The notes under the pieces were generated by a model. The model was not told the origin of the DNA. It ran no database searches and worked only from the letters and a program-made list of their open reading frames with translations. A stretch of 64,000 bases of DNA, taken from positions 186,001-250,000 of the forward strand of contig MU270045.1 in the NCBI GenBank assembly GCA_021432635.1. The letters are read 5' to 3'. The first letter of the stretch is position 1. Each line of letters starts with the position of its first letter. The translations under genes were made by a program, and so were the position numbers. Below are positions 22,304 through 33,399 of the stretch, one piece after another. This DNA comes from Thozetella sp. PMI_491 (Eukaryota > Ascomycota > Sordariomycetes > Chaetosphaeriales > Chaetosphaeriaceae).

Positions 22304-25300
22304 ATGAGGGTCAACATACGCGAGCAGCTGGCGGCACTTGGCCTGGTTCTTGTCCTCGTCTCCCTCGCCATTGTGTCCATACCGACATGGCTTTTCGTTT
22401 ATGGCTTCGTCGTCGACGTTAGGACGCAAGATCTTGCCCAAGTAGCCTCGCTCAAGGCATCCCAGGTCGCCTCCCTTCTGGCCGTGCTACAGTCGACGTG
22501 CACCGGCATGACATCTCGCCTCATCATTCAGCAGAGCTTATTCGATTACTATGGTCGGAACGGCACTTCGGCCCAGGAAGCGGACGCTGTAATTCAACCC
22601 CCCTCCGACTACTCTACCTTTGGCTCACTCACCCTGATGCTTCTAGGGACAAACCCTACAAGCTGCTCTGTTCTCGAGCGGCTCCATTGATCTTCTTCAA
22701 GCGCAAATATATGCCCGCAATTCGACCGCAGGCTCCGATATCGTGCTGAGCCAGACCGGCTCTTCCGGTTCCCAGATCGCATTACCCTATACTTACCCTA
22801 ATGGCACAGCAGTCATGCTTGGCGGCCCCGGGCTAGGCTACCCTCCCGAGCTCTACCCTAACTTTACGCACCCTGCCAATGATTCGGCGGGGATGTCCGA
22901 GCCTGCCACGGTATTTTCAGACATCGCTGTCACGGGCAGCAAATTTCTCTTGCTCGGACCGCTGCAGGTGAACGATTCCTACGCGCTGATCAGCTTGACA
23001 CAGCCCATCTTCGCCATTGGTCGTCCCACCGTAGTCCTTGGTTATCTTACAGTTGTCGCGAGCGCTACGTCACTTTTCCGAATCGAATCATCCTCGGATG
23101 GATTAGGGGACACGGGTCAGGCATTCATTGTTGGCCCTAATACGCAATGGAACCGATTCGACCGGTCGGTACAACTCTCGAATGAGTCGCATGCCGGGAA
23201 CTCTACTGGGCTTGGCAAGGCTTCTGCCCGGTTTATTCTTCCCCTTGTCCCACAGGAAGGCCAGCGAACTCGGGACCCTTTCTTGCTGAAAAGCTATCCC
23301 CTCGCCCTCGAGGCATTCTCTAGCGCATCAGCTGCAGTCGCCCCTGCCGGCGACTTGAACACTGTCAATGAAAAAGGAGAGTCGATTGCTGCTGGATACG
23401 CTCGACTGAAAACCACACTGGTCGAATGGATTGTGCTTGTCGAGCAGGCCCAGAGCGAGGCCTATGAACCGATTGTCACCTTGCGAAAGATTCTTCTCGC
23501 ATGTGTATTTGGCACGGCAGGACTTGCACTAGTCTTAATTCTACCTTGCGCACATATCAGCGTGCTCCCGATTCGTCGGCTGAAGGCCGCGACGGAAGCT
23601 TCAGTTGCTCCGCCCGGCTCTGGCTCCACTCTGGAGAACCACTCGCCTCGGCCAACCAGTCCATCTGAAGAGCCATTGACCGAGAAGTCTAGGGACGGCT
23701 TTTTTAAGCGCCTAGTACGGTTTTTTCGGAGGAAAACACGTTTCCAGTACGAGAACCGGTCGCGCCACGGTGCCTTTCGGATCCCCCAGCGCGTCGAGGA
23801 AAAGAAGCACGTTATCACAGACGAACTCACGGATTTGACCAAGACATTTAATGAGATGTCAGATGAACTCTATGTCCAGTATACACATCTGGAAGAGAAG
23901 GTTGCCGAACGGACGAAGGAGCTTGAAATCAGCAAGAAGGCTGCCGAAACTGCCAACGAGAGCAAGACACTGTTCATCGCCAACATGTCGCACGAGCTGA
24001 AGACACCATTGAATGGGATTCTCGGCATCTGTGCCGTCTGCATGGAGGAGGACAACGTTAAGCAGATTCAGGGATCGCTGAAAACTGTTTACGAGTCCGG
24101 TAAGGAAGTCCTTGAGCCCGATGATGAGGGCAGTGCTAATTCTTTCGACAGGCAATTTGTTATTGCGACTTTTAGATGACCTTCTCAGCTTTTCTAGGAA
24201 TCAAGCCAGTCAGGGCGTGAACATCGAAGAGAGCGAATTTCAGCTAGGAGATATTGGCGATCAGATATCCGCGATATTCCTAAACTCGACGCGAGACAAA
24301 GCCATCAACTTTTCCGTCAGCTATACGAACGGCATGCCCAAGTCAACCCGGAAAGGCTTTGACAATAAGTCGAAGGTCCCGCCGATGCTACACGGCCAAA
24401 GCCCGCTGAAAGAGATCCACGTATTGGGGGACCAACACCGTGTTCTCCAGGTTCTCTTGAATCTAGTGGGAAACAGCCTCAAATTCACGCCAAAGAATGG
24501 AAGCATCCGGGTCAGCATCAGATGCCTCGGGCGTGCGAGTGGTAAAGCTAGTGGACGTGATGACGTCGTGATGAGAGGCGACAAGGTGCGCCGACAATCT
24601 CAGGTCTTAGAACATGCTTTCCAGGGAGATGCGTCAACTTGTTCAAGGTCTACAGCGCCAAGACAAGCCCCCCAGAGAGGCACTAGTCTCTCTGTTGAGT
24701 CCCACTCGATTGCTAGAGATCATCAGTCTGAGACCCCCACGCGGGCCAGTTCATCACGGGCGTCTTCGCCGGGTAGCGAAAGCAAGCAATACCTTTTCGA
24801 ATTTGCAGTCGAGGACACCGGCCAGGGTATTCCGGAAGATATGCAACAGCGCGTCTTCGAACCTTTCATCCAAGCCGACTCCAGGCTAAGTAAAAAGTTT
24901 GGCGGAGCTGGGTTGGGGCTAACGATATGCCGGCAACTCGCTACGTTGATGGGAGGATCAATTACCCTGAGCAGTACTCCGAGCGCGGGCACATCTGTGT
25001 TTTTGCATGTGCCACTGACGTAAGCCCAGCTGCGACTGTCATCAAAACCCAGGCTACAGCTAACAGAGGCCTAGACTCTCACGACAGAACACAAGTCATG
25101 CTATTCCTCAAGACGGCGAAGGTATAGTGTCACACCGTCCCATCTTGCCCACGGCAGTTCGGCTAAAATGAGACCTGATATTGCAGGATTCCCTAGCATC
25201 CCGTTGACCCCGACTACCGCAGAGGAGACCAGGGTTTTGATCGCGGATGACAACCCAGTCAATATCGAGGTTGTCAGTCGAATGTTAAAACTAGAGCACA

Positions 25301-25814
25301 TATATAACATCTCTACTGCAAAGGTAAATTTTCCATGGTCTAGCGTGGATAGCGTCGAAAGGTTCGACCTCTAACGTTTCTGGGCTGCAGGATGGCCAAG
25401 AGGCGGTTGATCTCGTCAAGGCCGAGCTTGAAAACAATCGGCAATATACTGTGATATTCATGGACATTCAGGTAACTGTTCCGGTAACGGATGCATTCTG
25501 AGATGGAGATCTAACTTGTTATCTACCTATAGATGCCCCGTCTTGACGGGTTGCAGAGCACGGCTCTTATCAGAAAGTTGGGATACTCGGCGCCCATCGT
25601 CGCGCTCACGGCCTCCGCGGAGAAGGACATCGTGTCTATGGGTATCGATTCTGGAATGGACACGGTCATGAGGTTCGTTGGCGTCGAGCATCGTTTCCTC
25701 ATCTCTATCAATCTAACTTACTTTTGTAGTAAACCTATCCGTAGGCCGGCGTTAAAACAAGTGCTCTCGGCCTTCGCGGCAATCCCGGTGGTGTCAAGAA
25801 AACAGGACGTCTAA
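22304..25814 (+). CDS. Sln1/TcsB-like group VI hybrid histidine kinase
   Basis: Eight exons: 22304-22588, 22647-24099, 24152-25019, 25069-25121, 25187-25323, 25391-25471, 25533-25672, 25730-25814; 938 residues. The start at 22304 matches the conserved Sln1-type MRVNIREQLAAL. Order: first membrane helix (about 10-35), extracellular sensor with many N-glycosylation sites and the family block LPYTYPNGTAVMLGGPGLGYPPELYPN, second helix (ILLACVFGTAGLALVLILPCAH), HAMP-like linker and coiled coil (HLEEKVAERTKELE), dimerisation domain with phosphoacceptor His544 in MSHELKTPLNG, ATPase domain with LLNLVGNSLKF, DTGQGIPED and GAGLGL boxes, and a receiver with acceptor Asp862 in FMDIQ and the KPIRRPALKQV end. 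Family members sense osmotic or wall stress and signal through a Ypd1 phosphotransfer protein to the HOG MAP kinase pathway. All splice phases add up; the gene looks complete. Confidence 0.93.
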
Positions 25815-26573
25815 GGTCCTGTTTGGGCCTCCAGGCGTAATACTAATGATAGATTATGTGTATGATTTGGGTTATTAAAATGCGCGGTGTTTCCAGGATA
25901 GATCTGCTTTTCTTTTGAAGCCTGGGGCTCCCTGGGAGAAACCAGAGCAACTCACACGAGTACATATCAACCACAGTGGCTATAGCGGTCTACTCTCTTA
26001 AAATGTTATCATACTCCGGAAGAGAGGGCAGGATAAGCGTCATTCTTACCTGCTCCAGCCAAAAGTCGTTCTCTACAGGAAATGCGATAAAATATCGATC
26101 ATCAGTCCAATTTCCACTTGAGAATTTAACAGCTAGAAGTTGGGACACTGTCTCTACCACACCAATTGATGCAGGGAAGGCACCTCAGCCCATCCGGGTA
26201 TCCCATAGCGACAGCTTTTTCCTCTTGCATTTAAATAATGCTTGTTTGTAAGCGTGGCTCGATCGCACCCTGCCTTGATTTAACAAAGGAAAACAAGGGT
26301 GACTTACGGTAGTTGTAGGGTGAGGCTAGTACAATCCAGAATCAATTGATCTTCTACGACAAAGAAGTCTTGGTACTGGTCGTCCTGAGTGCCTTCATAC
26401 GGAGCTGGCAGGGCTTCGAACAATACCGGGCTTGAAGTAACCCCTTTTACGTGAGTGGATTACTCCTAGAGATTTCCAATCTACGGGTCGGTATATAAAC
26501 TACTAGGTCCTTATCGTTCCCTACTGCAACACATTCAATCTTAGTTAAAGGCCTAACGTGTCATGAAATTTTA
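25815..26573. other. Gene-free stretch
   Basis: A 91-codon plus frame at 25976-26251 has no recognisable motif. No other signal is seen. Confidence 0.35.
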
Positions 26574-27275
26574 TGACCATAGCGACCACGCCCACTAGCT
26601 TCATCACTGTCACGACTTATCAGTTTCTGATGGAAAAGCGCTAAGCGGCTTCCAGCATAACCCCTGTATCGCTAGCCGTGTACCCTGCGGACTACGTCAC
26701 TTCAGGCTGCACGTTGCGGTAGCTTCACCAATGACATCGATCAACTCCAGTACTGTCACAGTAGCAACATCCCAGACTATTGTCCGGGTAGCCACAGAGA
26801 CACCCCAGGCCATAGCTACAACAACGGCGACTTGTGCAAAGTCTCTACTTACAAACGGCGATCTCGAAAGAGGCAGCTTCAGCCCCTGGATCGTGGTCAA
26901 CCCTATTTCGGGTCTTGGCAGGTCGTGGTCTCTGCAAGCAGGCCATAGTTCGACACACAGTGCATATACCGCCCTAATGTCGCTGCGTACCCCGAACACG
27001 CCCACGTATGGAGGCTTCTGGGGACTCTCAAGCAGCCTATGGATACGTGTATTGGACAAGAGTGTACAGTAAAATTCAACTACCAATGCGATGTTCTCGA
27101 CCTATCTGCATACGTATCCCCGGCAATCGTACACTCTCTAACGCCTGCAGACAATTTTTACGGCCCTATACTGCATCGCCGTACCCTGAACACATGGTAC
27201 ACGAGTAGCTTTACTTGGACGGCAACCTTTAGCTCAGTCAATAATGGAGCTGGGCAGGGAGAATTTCCAAATTGA
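26574..27275 (+). pseudogene. Decayed secreted carbohydrate-binding-like protein
   Basis: A Thr/Val-rich linker-like part (26574-26640 and 26731-26830) leads into a domain beginning with C..SLLTNGDLERGSFSPWIVVNP, typical of fungal jelly-roll (CBM-like) domains with the NGDFE-type start. The domain then crosses three reading frames within about 60 bases: GG.FWG in one, DSQAAYGYVYWT in the second (about 27023-27053), and GQECTVKFNYQCDV in the third (from about 27050). It goes on through LNTWYTSSFTWTATFSSV to a stop at 27273-27275. No intron explains the switches, so at least two frameshifts are likely. In many ascomycetes such domains occur in several copies in secreted proteins; the role here is lost. 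Confidence 0.55.
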
Positions 27276-28069
27276 TAACGTAGCGGTTTATCCTAGGTCA
27301 ATAGTTTGGAGATAAGGGAGTGTCAAGACGTGTTCAAAACTATCCAAAGATGGCTCAAATCCCGCAGAAATTATATTTTAACTGTATTGGAACAACGTTG
27401 ACCGTGAATAATCTTCTGTGCTCTTGTATCATTTCGTATGAGCTATTTCCAATGGACTGGAGAATATAACCCAGCTAGAGGTAGCTAGATACGGATCTGT
27501 GATAAGCGCCGAGTGTGCAGTGTGCATTCACCTAGCGAATCGTCTTTCTGGATAGATATGACAGCTCGCGAAAGGGGTAGTAGCTCGCTAGGATGCATGG
27601 CAATATAACATACTTTAAATGTCTGCGGCAGTTATGCGTTTTAACGTGGAAGCGGCACCGGCAAGCGGGGAACAGTGGGGACATTTGCCGCTTCTCCAGC
27701 ATCCTCGCGCCACGCCTACCGCGTCGAGGCCATGATTGCGAAGAACGCCAATATATATGCTAATCAAAACACAATGAAGGCCAACGAGGTGCTGATTGTC
27801 AACACTGGCGATCATTTGCCTAGGAGTTGCTATCCACCACCCTCCCAGTTCTCTCAGGCTGGCTTCTTACTGCCGCGTATCTTAACATGCGAGGAATATA
27901 CGTCCATGCTAGATAGGTGCCAGGAATAACTCTGGATCGGATTCCAAGGGCCCTCCATGAAATACGCTGCGTTATAAGAGTTCACTCGGCCTTGGACTGC
28001 TGCCCCTGCTGCCCTATTTATCTCTTGCACACCTTACCATACCATCGTCAAAATCCACGCAGCGCCAAG
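27276..28069. other. Intergenic stretch upstream of the DUF1996 gene
   Basis: An 84-codon plus frame at 27675-27929 shows no motif. The last 100 bases contain a CTTGCACACC-type pyrimidine-rich leader just before the DUF1996 start, as expected of a fungal 5-prime UTR. Confidence 0.35.
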
Positions 28070-29318
28070 ATGAAGCCCACCTCCATTCTCGCCCTCATAT
28101 CACCTGTACAGGCTGGCCTTCGCTTCGGATGCTCGTCTCTCACTATCCAGCGTCTGGACCCGGTCGTGGATCCCGGCTTGAGCCCCTCCGCCCATGTCCA
28201 CCACATCGTTGGCGGGAATGCGTTCAACGCCACCATGGTTGGTGATGTGGGTAAGTCGTCCTCCTTAGCCATGGTGATAATACTTGATTAATTTCTAGAG
28301 GGACCCGATGCTGACTACTCGAACCCAGCCTCTCGCGCTACCTGCACCACATGCCAGATGTCAGAAGATTTCTCTAACTACTGGACGGCCGTGCTCTACT
28401 TCAAGCATCCTACCAACGGCTCTTACCATCGCGTGCCTGTTATGGCTAATGGAGCGCTCGCGGCTGGTACCACTGGTGGCATGACAATCTACTACACCCA
28501 GTACGACTTCTCTCACGACATGGTGAAAGAGCAACCCGTCAGAGCTTTCCCGCAGGTAGGCCCACCTGATGTTACGAGACCTTTCACAACGCGCTCTGAC
28601 CCTTGACAGGGTTTCCGCATGACAGTCGGCAGCCCAGCGACGCAGCAGCTTTCTCAAGCTAAGGCCCATATTGGCCTGCGCTACAACTGTCTCCAAAGCC
28701 TCGGCAACAGGGGTCCGGAGATGGTAGACTTTCCCACCAAGCCATGCCCGGCTGGCATCTTCACCGTTCATCACTTCCCTGCGTTAGTTCAATCTCTGTC
28801 TATTATGGGCTAAAATGGCTTACTAACTGCGGCTAGGTGCTGGGATGGGAAGAACCTGGACAGCCCGGACCACCAGTCTCACATGTATAATACCATCTCC
28901 CGCGACGGCTTCATGAATGCTCCCCCATGCCCAGCATCTCATCCTGTACGCATGCCTCAAGTCACCTACGAGACAGTCTGGAACACGACAAAATTTAACA
29001 GCTTGTGGCCTTCTGGTGCGCCGAATCCGTTTGTATGGAGCTTCGAGGGCAGCAGTGGCTACGGAACCCACGCCGATTATATGTTTGGCTGGAAGGGTGA
29101 TGCCCTTCAGCGGGCGATGAATACCTCCGACTGCTTCTATGACGGCTGCGGCTCCATCACGAAACAGCCCATGAGTGAGGCCAACAAGTGTACTGTCAAG
29201 GACATGGTCGGGGAGGATACTCTGGGCTGTAAGCGTCAGAACTCTCTCCGCGCTGGAGAGTCTGTACTAACTCTTAATAGGGCTTCCAGCGCTTCCAGGA
29301 AGACCCGTGCCGGCCTAG
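28070..29318 (+). CDS. DUF1996 secreted protein
   Basis: Five exons: 28070-28250, 28299-28555, 28610-28782, 28837-29228, 29281-29318; 346 residues. The N-terminus is a short leader (MKPTSILALISPVQAG), then the DUF1996 hallmark LRFGCSSLTIQRLDPVVDPG..PSAHVHHIVGGNAFN. Conserved blocks follow: CTTCQMSEDFSNYWTAVLYF, GGMTIYYTQYD, GFRMTVGSP, a CWDGKNLDSPDHQSHMY segment starting right after intron 3, and GTHADYMFGWKGDALQRAM. The CTTC pair and His-rich HVHH and HQSHM segments are typical of the family. All introns are 48-54 nt with clean GT-AG borders. The family is secreted or wall-associated; its biochemical function is not established. In many fungi it is fused to a WSC domain, which is absent here. 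Confidence 0.92.
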
Positions 29319-30051
29319 TCTAGCAACAGTACTATCATCTAGCTATGATAGCTCTGCTCGCTAGTTGAGATTGTAGTTACCCTTGTTTTGCTTTAACGAG
29401 ACCACTGTGTTCGATATGCCGGGATAGCGTCACTTGCTCGCACATGGTTCGCTAGGTGTACTTGGCTCAGAGAGGCCTTGTAACTAAGACAGAGAATATG
29501 ATGAATTTGGAATCTTGTTTGGCTTGACACGCTCGCGGTGTTCGGATTAGTACTAACTCGTGAATTGTTAAGAGGGGTGCCGTGTTACAGGCAATCAATC
29601 GACTAAATATATAGCCGGTTTCTTTTTACTCTTTTTTTTCTCTCATGTTTTAGGGACGAACTCCCGAGCGCCATAACCAATTACAACCATGGAGACCTGC
29701 GAATGTGAAACAAAGGATTCTCGCATGGCCCTAGTTGTGATGCTTGCTAGTATCACTTTGCTTGTAGGCGGTAGCTATAGTGCCCCCTATTAGCTATTAC
29801 CAACAGGAGGGTTTGCCAATGAAAGATAGGGGCTTACATAAAGGTTCCATTTATTGCCACGGGGCATATCAGCCCCACTCGGCACGGGACCCCAGCCTGT
29901 GGCGCGCTAAAGGGCCCCCACCGAAACTAGCTCGATAATTTCAGCTCCACGACACTTCGTGATGCAACTTCCACCACAGCAGAAAGAGGCGTGAGAGACT
30001 TAGTCCCCAAAGGCAGGCGCGCCCGCGAGTTGGCATTATAGATTTGTGAAA
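29319..30051. other. Intergenic stretch
   Basis: No gene was seen. A short ATG frame at 29690 (METCECETKDSRMALVVMLA and on) is small, hydrophobic at its end and probably incidental. Confidence 0.35.
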
Positions 30052-31090
30052 ATGTCGTCTCCCGTAACTGAAGCAGTGAACCGCCGCCGCGAGCAAAACC
30101 GTTTGGCACAACGCCGTTTTCGATGTGAGTTCAATTCCCCTGCCCAGTAGTCCTCCAGCACTGATGCCAAGTTCGCGTCAAGGGAAGCGAAATGAAACAA
30201 AGGCCACGGCCAAAGACGCACCTAGTGGCTCAATTCAAGAAGACGCATACTATCCGCCGTCTGAGCCGCTGGTCTCCTCGGACGAACCTAGCCCTTCCGC
30301 CTCGGGTGGCCAGGCTATTGAGTCTACAGGCATGCCCGCCACGGCCGTTCGACCGTCAAGGCTGCCATGTGTCTACAGTGTACTTCAGAACTATACCCTG
30401 CTAGATTTTGCCAGGGTAGACTATAACTCCAACCCACCAACGGGCTCTAGTAATCCAAGCCCGACGTCAGTTTGTAATTCGACTGCGACAGAAGACGCTG
30501 GTGGCTTGCCCAACTCATCCAGAGCTCAAGTTGAACATCGATGGATAGCACCAAAAGCTTCATCCAGGCCAGGCCCGGTATCCACCAGCCACCCAGCCTC
30601 GCAAGATGACTTGGTTCCTGCTGAAGACGGCAAGACGAGTGGTGCAGGCACGAAGTTAGGCGCCTTAGGCACCGGGACATCGGAATCGACAGCCTCTCGC
30701 GGACCTTTGCACATTGCTTCCCAAAAGGGCAACAGCCGAATAGTCCAAGCGTTGCTGCAGCACCACGGCAATTGCAACGAGAAAGATGACGACGGTATGA
30801 CGCCGCTGATGCATGCCGCCGCTGGCGGATATGAGGAAATCGCCACTTTTCTCCTTAAACACGGTGCCCGCATTGACGAGCTCGACCATCGAGGGCGTTC
30901 GGCCATGCATTGGGCTGCCGCGCAGTCTCAGCAGGCCGTGCTTCATATTCTGCTCGACAATTGTCATGTGCGAGGTCTGATAGACGGCCGTGATAGTAGC
31001 GGCAAGACTGCGCTGCATCTCGCCGTCGAGAAAGAATTCGAAGCTGGCGTGTGTACATTATTGGAACATGGTGCAAACCCAAACCTGTAA
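30052..31090 (+). CDS. bANK-type transcription factor (bZIP basic region plus ankyrin repeats; ToxE-like)
   Basis: Two exons, 30052-30124 and 30183-31090, with a 58-nt gtgagt intron; 326 residues. Exon 1 encodes a basic region, RRREQNRLAQRRFR, with the Asn and paired Arg contacts of fungal bZIP proteins. No leucine heptads follow: the middle (about 35-190) is Ser/Pro-rich and disordered. The C-terminal third holds at least four ankyrin repeats (starting GPLHIASQKGN, TPLMHAAAGGYEE, SAMHWAAAQSQQ, TALHLAVEKEFEA). A basic region with ankyrin repeats and no zipper is the defining layout of the bANK class, known from ToxE of HC-toxin and from regulators of related cyclic-peptide clusters. It ends soon after the last repeat, slightly short for the class. 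It probably acts in the nucleus as a pathway-specific activator, and its neighbours are redox genes. The gene is likely missed by annotators because the basic region lies in a 73-nt first exon. Confidence 0.85.
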
Positions 31091-31356
31091 GGCTGAGAAG
31101 CCCCGTGCAGTGGAACAGAGCGATTGAACTCCACTACGTGGCGTTCTCGGTACATTTTTTGAGTCAAGCTTCCAAGGTGCCCGCCCCCGTATAGTTGAAT
31201 TTAGAGGTAGCGTTGAACAATCTAATGCTATGAAATACAAGTAGCCTCGAACAGCCAATTCGATCAATATCATATTTTCAAGTGGGAAGCAAATATAACA
31301 CAACTGAGTAGGTACCCAAGGCCAGTACGGGCCGCAGCTAGTATCAGTAACTACCT

Positions 31357-32302
31357 CTAGTCAATTTTGATCAGGTCCACACTTCTGTTACCGTTCACCA
31401 CAAGCTCGAGTGCGCTAGTTGGCAAAGCCCAACTGAGGAAGCGGAGCGTGGAAGAGAAGCCTCCTCGCCAAGTCAGACCGCTCGCGCCATTCAGTACGTC
31501 ATTGACAATGTTCCTGGTCATGATCTCCGCATCTTGATTTCCAGTAGGAAAGTCCCCCGCCCGGATCTTGTTTATAGCGTCCCTGGCCTGCTGATAATAG
31601 GAATCGGCGGGGAGCTTGAGCTCCCCGGCATTCTTGTAACAGTTGGTAGCTGCCGAGCCAGCCACGAGCGTGACGACTCGTACACCGAGCGGCTTCAGTT
31701 CGATGCGCATGATTTCCGATATTTGTTTGGCCGCAGCCTTGGAACTGCTGTAGATGCCTGTGTGCCTTCTTGTTAGTTCTCGGGTCTCTTTAATCTCTAG
31801 GGCGGAAACGCGGGCATAAGATAGTGGATGTAGTGAAGCCCCAACTACAAGCATGTCGTCACTTACTGCTCCACACCAGAGGCAGCAAACTTGCGGTCGA
31901 TATTATGTTGCAGATTGCCCCCTTTGCTTTGATGAGCAGCGGTGCAAAGACTTGCACCATATGTATCATGCTCCAGACGTTGGTGTCATACAACCTCTTG
32001 GCCTCGTCGACTGATACGTCGAGTAGTGGAATGACGAAGTCGGCACCGGCGTTGTTGACTAGCACATCCAACATGCCACCGGTGCGTTTCTCGACAACCT
32101 TAGCGCATCGCTTGATGGATTCACGCGAGGTCACGTCGAGTTCGAGGACCTCCACGTTGTCGAGCTCGGCAAGTTCTCCGGCCTTCGCCACGCTCCGCAG
32201 GGTAGCGAATACATGGAAACCTTTCTCGAGGAAGACCTTGGCCATACCGGCTCCAAGGCCACCCGTGCTACATCCGGTGATCAGGACCGACTTCGCTGCC
32301 AT
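31357..32302 (-). CDS. AYR1-like short-chain dehydrogenase/reductase
   Basis: Two exons, 32302-31867 and 31757-31357, with a 109-nt gtaagt intron; 278 residues. Classical SDR features are present: TGCSTGGLG nucleotide-binding loop near the N-terminus, ELDVT, LVNNAGAD, the catalytic Ser segment (IISTASL), and YSSSK formed just after the splice. The sequence style (VLITGCSTGGLGAGMAKVFLEKGFHVFATLR and LDVLVNNAG) matches the fungal group related to yeast 1-acyl-dihydroxyacetone-phosphate reductase, which uses NADPH. The C-terminus has a hydrophobic stretch (TLRFLSWALPTSALELVV), as in ER or lipid-droplet members. Many cluster-encoded SDRs belong to this group, so the substrate cannot be told from sequence. 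It converges with the bANK gene (266 bases between stops). Confidence 0.9.
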
Positions 32303-33399
32303 CTTTCGCAGGTATTTATGGGGCTACTGGGTAGTAGATTCGCTAGGGTGATATAAGAGGGATGGCTAAAAGAGAAAGAGACACGACTTGTATGGTACTG
32401 GACAACATGGCAGGGGATTCCGGGCGAACAAGCTCGTATTTGAAAGATTCTAGGTCGAATGCCAGAGCTTTAACAAACTTCGCCGATGAAAGCGCGCAGG
32501 GCAAATAGATGCACCTTGAACGCTGACATTGGTCCAATCAGAAAGGTCGGCCGTAATCATAGTCGTTTAACTTCCAGCCAATCATATGCGTCGTGGATAA
32601 GCATTCGGTCCAAATCGATGGCCGTCCTACCCCATAACAGTAGAAGATCAGGGTTTCGCACGCCTGAGGCCCTTCGTGGCAGGCTCCCAAAAGGCGGAAT
32701 AAGGCTCTAGGTCGGTTCCCACCGCGATTAAACATGTGTGCGGAGACGTTATCTAAAAACTACCGTCGCAAACTTCAATCGGGTCTACAACCTAGCAATG
32801 CCTGGCACGCCGCTCATGAGGTGGGGCGACGCATCGACCGCGTCCGCTGGGCTCGGCCTGACCTTTCCCCGAGGCGGGATACTGGTAGGATCGATCGGAC
32901 TCCAACTCTCTTGGGGCATTAGCACGCCGAAACTCCGCGCCTAGAAACAAACTATGTGTCGATAGCTCTCTAGGCACTTTGGCACTGCCATGGCCTGCCA
33001 CTCAAGGAGAACCGACACTTTCAATGTCGACCTTCACTGGTTGTGGGCTGGGGCCTGCCTGCTTCCTCCCGCACATCAGTCAGACGCTAATGCAGACCTC
33101 GTTGCGTGCATTAGTATCTGCCAATCCACCAATCTTCGTGCACCGTGCCTAGATGCACCTAATAACTACCTGCAGCTGAGTGATACATAACTCAAAGCCT
33201 AACAGCAGCCGGTCGGAAGTTGCGCTGCTTTGCAAGTACAGTCCGATGTGTATGGAAGCCACTATGACGCGTTGCTGAAAGGTTATAAAGGGATGCAATG
33301 AAGCATCCTAAGACACAAGCCAACCGATCATTCTCACCTTTGTTCAGGCACTAACATATAACCTAGGTGCATTTCTTGCCCTTGTGCTCGACAATAGCC
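32303..33399. other. Divergent intergenic region between two SDR genes
   Basis: No gene was seen. The region separates the AYR1-like SDR (minus) from the SDR at 33400 (plus) and should hold both promoters. Overlapping short frames at 32734-33001 on both strands lie in GC-rich sequence and have no motif. Confidence 0.35.

Noticed and set aside
30447-31082. Several minus ORFs of 75-126 codons
   Set aside because: They lie antisense to the ankyrin-factor exon and show no motif.
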